Positions 60,006 to 64,000 of a stretch of DNA of 64,000 bases are shown here, piece by piece (the stretch's first letter is position 1; the number at the start of each line of letters is the position of its first letter). The notes beneath the pieces are model-generated. The model was not told the DNA's origin and made no database searches. It saw nothing but the letters and a program-made list of their open reading frames with translations. Made by a program: the position numbers and the translations under genes. This DNA comes from Shimia_B sp039815465 (GTDB taxonomy: Bacteria > Pseudomonadota > Alphaproteobacteria > Rhodobacterales > Rhodobacteraceae), in the NCBI GenBank assembly GCA_039815465.1, contig JBCBZG010000007.1, forward strand, positions 62,001 through 126,000, read 5' to 3'.

Positions 60006-60364
60006 GGCTGCACCTGAGCCATGGCGTCATAGCGCCTGAGTTTGCGCGCCAGCAGCCCACGGCACCGATCAAGCTCCGCCTGTCTGTCATCGAGCCGCCG
60101 CTGATGCGTCATTAGCGCGGCCTTTCGCGCCCCAACAGTTGCGTCGCCCTGGGCGTACAGCGCCGCAAAGGCGCGCATCTGCGCCATGGGCATTCCGGTC
60201 GCCCGCAGTGAGGCCAAAAGCTCCAGCCAGTCCGCATCGGTTTTGGAAAATCGGCGCACACCATCTGCGCCGCGCGCGACATGTGGGCAAAGCCCGCTGG
60301 CTTCATAATACCGGATCGTGGAGACACTGAGACCGGTTCGCGCTGCAACGTCAGAGATTTTCAT
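60002..60364 (-). CDS. MerR family transcriptional regulator
   Basis: This 120-residue regulator has a winged helix (MKISDVAARTGLSVSTIRYYEASGLCP, GVRRFSKTDADWLELL) and a coiled-coil. No metal cysteine cluster is seen, so it may sense an organic or redox signal. The SDR downstream is its probable target and operon partner. Confidence 0.9.
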   Translation of the reverse strand: MKISDVAARTGLSVSTIRYYEASGLCPHVARGADGVRRFSKTDADWLELLASLRATGMPMAQMRAFAALYAQGDATVGARKAALMTHQRRLDDRQAELDRCRGLLARKLRRYDAMAQVQP

Positions 60365-60480
60365 GACAGGGGCTCCTTCGGCTCAGGACGATACCGACCT
60401 CAAGCCGCTTTAGGTCAAGCGGTTTGTCTAGGCCTAGTGGGTCCCGATCCGAACCGGGCCCTTCCGCTCGGGCCCAGGTC

Positions 60481-61773
60481 CTACACAACAACCGCCTGCC
60501 GCGCTTGTTCGCCCACCCCGAACACCCGCTTATAGCGCGCGATTTCGGGCGCGGGACCCATCGCTTTGTTCGGGTTGTCCGACAGCTTGACCGTCGCGCG
60601 CCCGTTCGCCTCCACCGCTTTGCACACCAGCGAAAACGGGGCGAGCGCGTCGCCAGGCACCAACCCGCGGAAGTCGTTGGTCAGGAGCGTGCCCCAGCCG
60701 AACGACACTTTCACCCGTCCGGCGAACTGGCGGTGGAGCGCTTCGATCCGGTCCACGTCGAGCCCGTCGGAAAAGATGATGAGCTTGTCAGCCGGGTCCT
60801 CGCCGCGGTCTTTCCACCAGCGGATCGCTGTCTCCGCGCCAGCCTCGGGCGCGCCGGAGTCGATGCGGATGCCGGTCCAGCCCGCCAGCCAGTCTGGCGC
60901 GCGGTCCAGAAACCCCTCGGTGCCGTAAGTATCTGGCAGGATGATGCGCAGATTGCCGTCGTGTTCCTCGTGCCAATCGGCGAGGACATCGTAAGGCGCG
61001 CGCGCCAGCGCGGCGTCATCGTCGGCCAGCGCGGCATAGACCATGGGCAGTTCGTGGGCGTTCGTGCCGATGGCCTCCACCTCCCGGCGCATGGCGATCA
61101 GGCAGTTTGAGGTGCCGATGAAACTATCCCCCAACCCCTCGATCATCGCCTGCACGGCCCAGTCTTGCCAGAGGTAGGAATGCCGCCGCCGCGTCCCGAA
61201 ATCCGCGATGCGCAGCCCGTCCAGGCGCTGAAGCCGCTCCATTTTCTCCCAAAGATGCGCCATCGCGCGGGCGTAGAGCACCTGCAGCTCGAACTTGCCC
61301 ATGGCGTTGACCACCGCCCGCCCGCGGAGTTCCATGAGGACCGAGAGCGCCGGAATTTCCCACAGCATCACCTCAGGCCAGGCGCCCTCAAAGGTCAGCT
61401 CATACTGCCCGTCGCGCTTTTCCAGGTGGTAGTCGGGCAGGCGCAGCCCCTCGAACCACTCCATGAAGTCGGACCGGAACATCTGCCGCTTGCCGTAAAA
61501 CGTGTTCCCGCGCAGCCAAGTGCTTTCGCCCCGTGACAGCGACAGCGACCGGATGTGATCGAGCTGCTCGCGTAGCTCGCCCTCGTCAATGAGCTCGGCG
61601 AGGCGCACGTCCTTCGACCGGTTGATTAGGCTGAACGTGACCCGCGTGTCCCGGCGATTGCGGAACAACGATTGACACATGAGCAGCTTGTAGAAATCCG
61701 TGTCGATGAGCGACCGCACGATGGGGTCGATCTTCCACTTATGGTTCCAAACGCGGGCGGCGATGTCGACCAT
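60481..61773 (-). CDS. pncB: Nicotinate phosphoribosyltransferase
   Basis: PncB (430 residues) makes nicotinate mononucleotide from nicotinate and PRPP. Family sequence: SLIDTDFYKLLMCQSLF, RRHSYLWQDWAVQAM, GTSNCLIAMRREVEAIGTNAHELPM and VKLSDNPNKAMGP. It lies downstream of pncA on the same strand, with a family B repeat between. Confidence 0.95.
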   Translation of the reverse strand: MVDIAARVWNHKWKIDPIVRSLIDTDFYKLLMCQSLFRNRRDTRVTFSLINRSKDVRLAELIDEGELREQLDHIRSLSLSRGESTWLRGNTFYGKRQMFRSDFMEWFEGLRLPDYHLEKRDGQYELTFEGAWPEVMLWEIPALSVLMELRGRAVVNAMGKFELQVLYARAMAHLWEKMERLQRLDGLRIADFGTRRRHSYLWQDWAVQAMIEGLGDSFIGTSNCLIAMRREVEAIGTNAHELPMVYAALADDDAALARAPYDVLADWHEEHDGNLRIILPDTYGTEGFLDRAPDWLAGWTGIRIDSGAPEAGAETAIRWWKDRGEDPADKLIIFSDGLDVDRIEALHRQFAGRVKVSFGWGTLLTNDFRGLVPGDALAPFSLVCKAVEANGRATVKLSDNPNKAMGPAPEIARYKRVFGVGEQARQAVVV

Positions 61774-61860
61774 GGTCTCCTCCCCATGTCAGCCCGCGCG
61801 ATCAAACAGATACGGGCGGGGGCGGGCAAGAAGAAAGTGGAGGTAGCTGCCGCTGAAGTG

Positions 61861-61920
61861 CTGAGGGCATCCCCCGCCCGTGGGGGCGGTCGGGGGATGC
61901 CCGGTGGTTCCCACCGGGCG
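61861..61920 (-). repeat. Repeat family B, copy 2 (reverse orientation)
   Basis: The reverse complement of this 60-nt stretch matches 35673-35732 at nearly every base. It lies between pncA and pncB, so it would be transcribed within that unit. Confidence 0.85.
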
Positions 61921-61932
61921 GGTGCTCCACTG

Positions 61933-62529
61933 CTAGGCCAACGTAACCCCAGCCGCCGCCATCCCATCCCGCGCCGCCGCCAGCGACCCATCGAGGTCAA
62001 TCGCCCGCGCCAGGTCCGTCCGCACCGTCACCTCAAACCCCGCTTTCGCCGCATCCACAGCCGAGAAATTCACGCAAAAATCCGTGGCCAGCCCCACCAT
62101 CGTGAGCGCGCTAATCCCCCGGCTCCGCAGATACCCCTCAAGCCCCGTGGGCGTCTCGTGGTCATTCTCGAACAGAGCCGAATAGCTGTCGATCGCCGGA
62201 TTATACCCCTTCCGGATGATCATATCCGCCCGGTCCACGTCCAAACCAGCATGAAACGCCGCCCCAGAGGTCCCCTGAACACAGTGATCGGGCCAGAGCA
62301 CTTGCGGCCCATAAGGCATCTCCATCACCTCATAGGGCGCCCGCCCCGCATGAGACGATGCGAATGAGGAATGCCCCGCCGGATGCCAATCCTGCGTCAG
62401 CACAACCGCCTCGAACTCCCCCATCAGCGCGTTGATGCCCCCCACGATCTCATCGCCCCCAGGCACCGCCAAAGCGCCGCCGGGGCAGAAATCATTCTGA
62501 ACATCGATGACGAGTAGCGCATGGCTCAT
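61933..62529 (-). CDS. pncA: Nicotinamidase
   Basis: PncA (198 residues) deamidates nicotinamide to nicotinate. Catalytic residues: D9 (VIDVQNDFCPGG), the lysine in IIRKGYNP and the cysteine in GLATDFCVNFSA; metal site D47/H49 (TQDWHPAGH). The ATG at 62529 gives the usual start. Next gene on the strand is pncB. Confidence 0.95.
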   Translation of the reverse strand: MSHALLVIDVQNDFCPGGALAVPGGDEIVGGINALMGEFEAVVLTQDWHPAGHSSFASSHAGRAPYEVMEMPYGPQVLWPDHCVQGTSGAAFHAGLDVDRADMIIRKGYNPAIDSYSALFENDHETPTGLEGYLRSRGISALTMVGLATDFCVNFSAVDAAKAGFEVTVRTDLARAIDLDGSLAAARDGMAAAGVTLA

Positions 62530-62545
62530 GGCAAAAACCCTCCGA

Positions 62546-63229
62546 TCATAAAGTGGCGCGCTTGCGCTCAGCATGAAGCTCCGCGGGCCGGTGCCGCGCC
62601 TCTTTCAACGCCTCTTCCAGGCTCCGCCCCTCCACAGCCGCCGCAGCAACCCGGCGCAGCGAATAGGTCGGCGCATGGCCGGGGCCAAGAGCCGCCCGCC
62701 CCAATGCGTGAATGTTCAGATACGTCCCATAGGCCGCCCGCACCCCGCCGCCCTCCGCAGGCACGCCGTTCGCATGCGACTCGCACGCCGCCACATCGCG
62801 GCTGATATAACTCCGGCAAATCATCGGACGCGCGCTATACGCCCGGCACATCCGCGTCTCAGGGTCCAAAGCGGGGCACGCCTTCGCCACCCACTCCCGC
62901 CCGTCAGGCTCCCCGGCCAATGGCGCCAAGGCTCCATGCAAAACCTTCGCCTCCGCCCCGGTCATCACGCCGCCATCCTCGCCCGTCAGCACGCAGCAAA
63001 ACGCACAGCCCGCCGCGCAGGCGAGCCCCTCCGGCTCCGCCGTCGTCTGCAACCCAATCTGCCCAATCCGCGCGGCCGCGATCCCGGAGTGCAGCTCCCT
63101 ACTCAGCGCCGCGTCCCCCATCGCCTGCGCATCGGCATAGGACGCCAACTGCGTGCGCGCCCGCGTCACGGCCTCCGCGCCCGTGTCCTTCAGCTTGGCC
63201 TTGGCCAGTTTCTTGCGCAGAGGTGTCAC
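62546..63229 (-). CDS. YkgJ-family cysteine cluster protein
   Basis: This 227-residue protein has the CxxxCxFC-type cluster (CAAGCAFCC) and later CPALDPETRMCRAYSARPMICRSY, typical of the YkgJ/CxxCxxCC family, which probably binds a metal or Fe-S cluster. Function unknown. The GTG at 63229 follows GGAG; a TTG at 63283 would be longer. It is divergent from trhO. Confidence 0.85.
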   Translation of the reverse strand: MTPLRKKLAKAKLKDTGAEAVTRARTQLASYADAQAMGDAALSRELHSGIAAARIGQIGLQTTAEPEGLACAAGCAFCCVLTGEDGGVMTGAEAKVLHGALAPLAGEPDGREWVAKACPALDPETRMCRAYSARPMICRSYISRDVAACESHANGVPAEGGGVRAAYGTYLNIHALGRAALGPGHAPTYSLRRVAAAAVEGRSLEEALKEARHRPAELHAERKRATL

Positions 63230-63300
63230 GGGGGCGTCTCCATTCGTCGCTGCAAAGGGTAGGGATTGAGCGCCAGATTGCAAATGGGTAGGGAGCGCCC

Positions 63301-64000
63301 ATGTTCACCATCGCCGCGCTCTACCACTTCACGTCCTTCGACGACCCCGCCGCCCTGCGTCCGGGCCTCATTGCGGCCTGCGAGGCCGGTGACGTGCGCG
63401 GCACGCTGCTCCTCGCGCCCGAGGGGATCAACGGCACCATCGCAGGCCCCCGGGCCGGCATCGACGCAGCGCTCGCCGCCATCCGCGCGCTGCCGGGCTG
63501 CGCAGGTCTGGACTGGAAAGAAAGCACCGCAGCGGAGCCGCCGTTCAAGAAGCTCAAAGTGCGCCTTAAAAGGGAAATCGTGACCATGGGCCAGCCCCAG
63601 GTCCGCCCCTCAGAAGGCACAGGCCACTACGTGGAGCCCAAGGACTGGAACGCCCTCATCACCGCCCCCGACGTCGTCACCATCGACACGCGAAACGACT
63701 ACGAGGTCGCCATCGGCAGCTTCGAAGGCGCCGTGGACCCCGAAACCAAGAGCTTCGGCGAATTCCCCGACTGGTGGCGCGCCAACAAGGACAGGTTCGA
63801 AGGAAAACGCATCGCCATGTTCTGCACCGGCGGGATAAGGTGCGAAAAATCCACGAACTTCCTAAAGGGCGAGGGCGTCGACGAGGTTTACCACCTCAAA
63901 GGCGGGATCCTGAAATACCTCGAACAGGTGCCAGAGGCGGAAAGCACCTGGAATGGCGGCTGCTTCGTCTTCGACAAACGCGTCAGCGTCACCCACGGGC
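63301..64000 (+). CDS. trhO: tRNA uridine(34) hydroxylase (rhodanese domain), 3'-truncated by window edge
   Basis: TrhO/YceA makes 5-hydroxyuridine at tRNA position 34. The first 233 residues are visible: an N-terminal acylphosphatase-like domain (RGTLLLAPEGINGTIAG), a linker (GHYVEPKDWN) and the rhodanese domain with C175 and C181 in FCTGGIRCEKS, then GGILKYLE. The frame stays open to the end of the window. Confidence 0.93.
   Translation, partial: MFTIAALYHFTSFDDPAALRPGLIAACEAGDVRGTLLLAPEGINGTIAGPRAGIDAALAAIRALPGCAGLDWKESTAAEPPFKKLKVRLKREIVTMGQPQVRPSEGTGHYVEPKDWNALITAPDVVTIDTRNDYEVAIGSFEGAVDPETKSFGEFPDWWRANKDRFEGKRIAMFCTGGIRCEKSTNFLKGEGVDEVYHLKGGILKYLEQVPEAESTWNGGCFVFDKRVSVTHG

Noticed and set aside
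1..64000. tRNA, rRNA, CRISPR, prophage or transposase genes
   Set aside because: None found: no T-loop consensus with a cloverleaf, no regularly spaced direct repeats, and no integrase or transposase motif.

Overview
The window is high-GC DNA from an alphaproteobacterium of the family Rhodobacteraceae, most likely a bacteriochlorophyll-making aerobic anoxygenic phototroph of the Roseobacter group. The evidence is a photosynthesis gene cluster arm in the classic order (bchB-bchH-bchL-bchM-lhaA-puhA-puhB-puhC-orf-acsF-puhE-hemA), the oxygen-dependent cyclase AcsF, two proteins with VPLPA-CTERM tails, and housekeeping gene orders typical of that family. The genus cannot be fixed from the sequence alone.

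Region by region: 1-13410 is the photosynthesis arm, all on the plus strand with many overlapping starts, coding for bacteriochlorophyll synthesis, the reaction-centre H subunit, its assembly factors and 5-aminolevulinate synthase. 13496-14002 is a pseudoazurin ending in a strong terminator. 14095-14697 is an exported protein of unknown function. 14943-20214 is a cobalamin ring-methylation operon (cobH-cobL-cobI-cbiG/cobJ fusion-cobM), so two tetrapyrrole pathways lie side by side. 20309-26550 has a PLP enzyme, two deformylase genes (the second catalytically altered), fmt, a Nudix gene, rnhA, a VPLPA-CTERM protein and a methyltransferase. 26746-29002 has a LysE-type exporter, a CsoR-like copper sensor with a clear operator shared with a divergent MauE/DoxX-type membrane protein, and an NYN protein. 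29095-41588 is a conserved housekeeping run (folK, rpoZ, rsh, pdxJ, acpS, lepB, rnc, era, recO) with small membrane and hypothetical genes between.

From 41612 to 51055 the strands mix: a META-domain lipoprotein, yaaA, recQ with two HRDC domains, a second VPLPA-CTERM protein, yggT, a thioesterase-like gene, an MFS carrier, mepA, a phytase-like esterase and a queuosine-precursor transporter preceded by a three-way-junction leader. 51056-51751 carries no large gene but holds a long inverted repeat, a short ORF whose Shine-Dalgarno matches the end of 16S rRNA over 18 nt, and a strong terminator. 51752-64000 carries metabolic genes (SDRs, lactamase-fold hydrolase, aminotransferases, aldo/keto reductase, lyxose-isomerase family), arfB, a phospho-lyase/kinase pair that may degrade hydroxylysine or phosphoethanolamine, pncA-pncB for NAD salvage, a YkgJ protein and the start of trhO.

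The most unusual non-coding content is a set of five dispersed repeat families (named A to E here), each built around hairpins, lying between genes and sometimes inside operons. Hairpins of families B and E keep an 8-bp stem while its sequence changes in compensating pairs. No tRNA, rRNA, CRISPR array, transposase or phage gene was seen.
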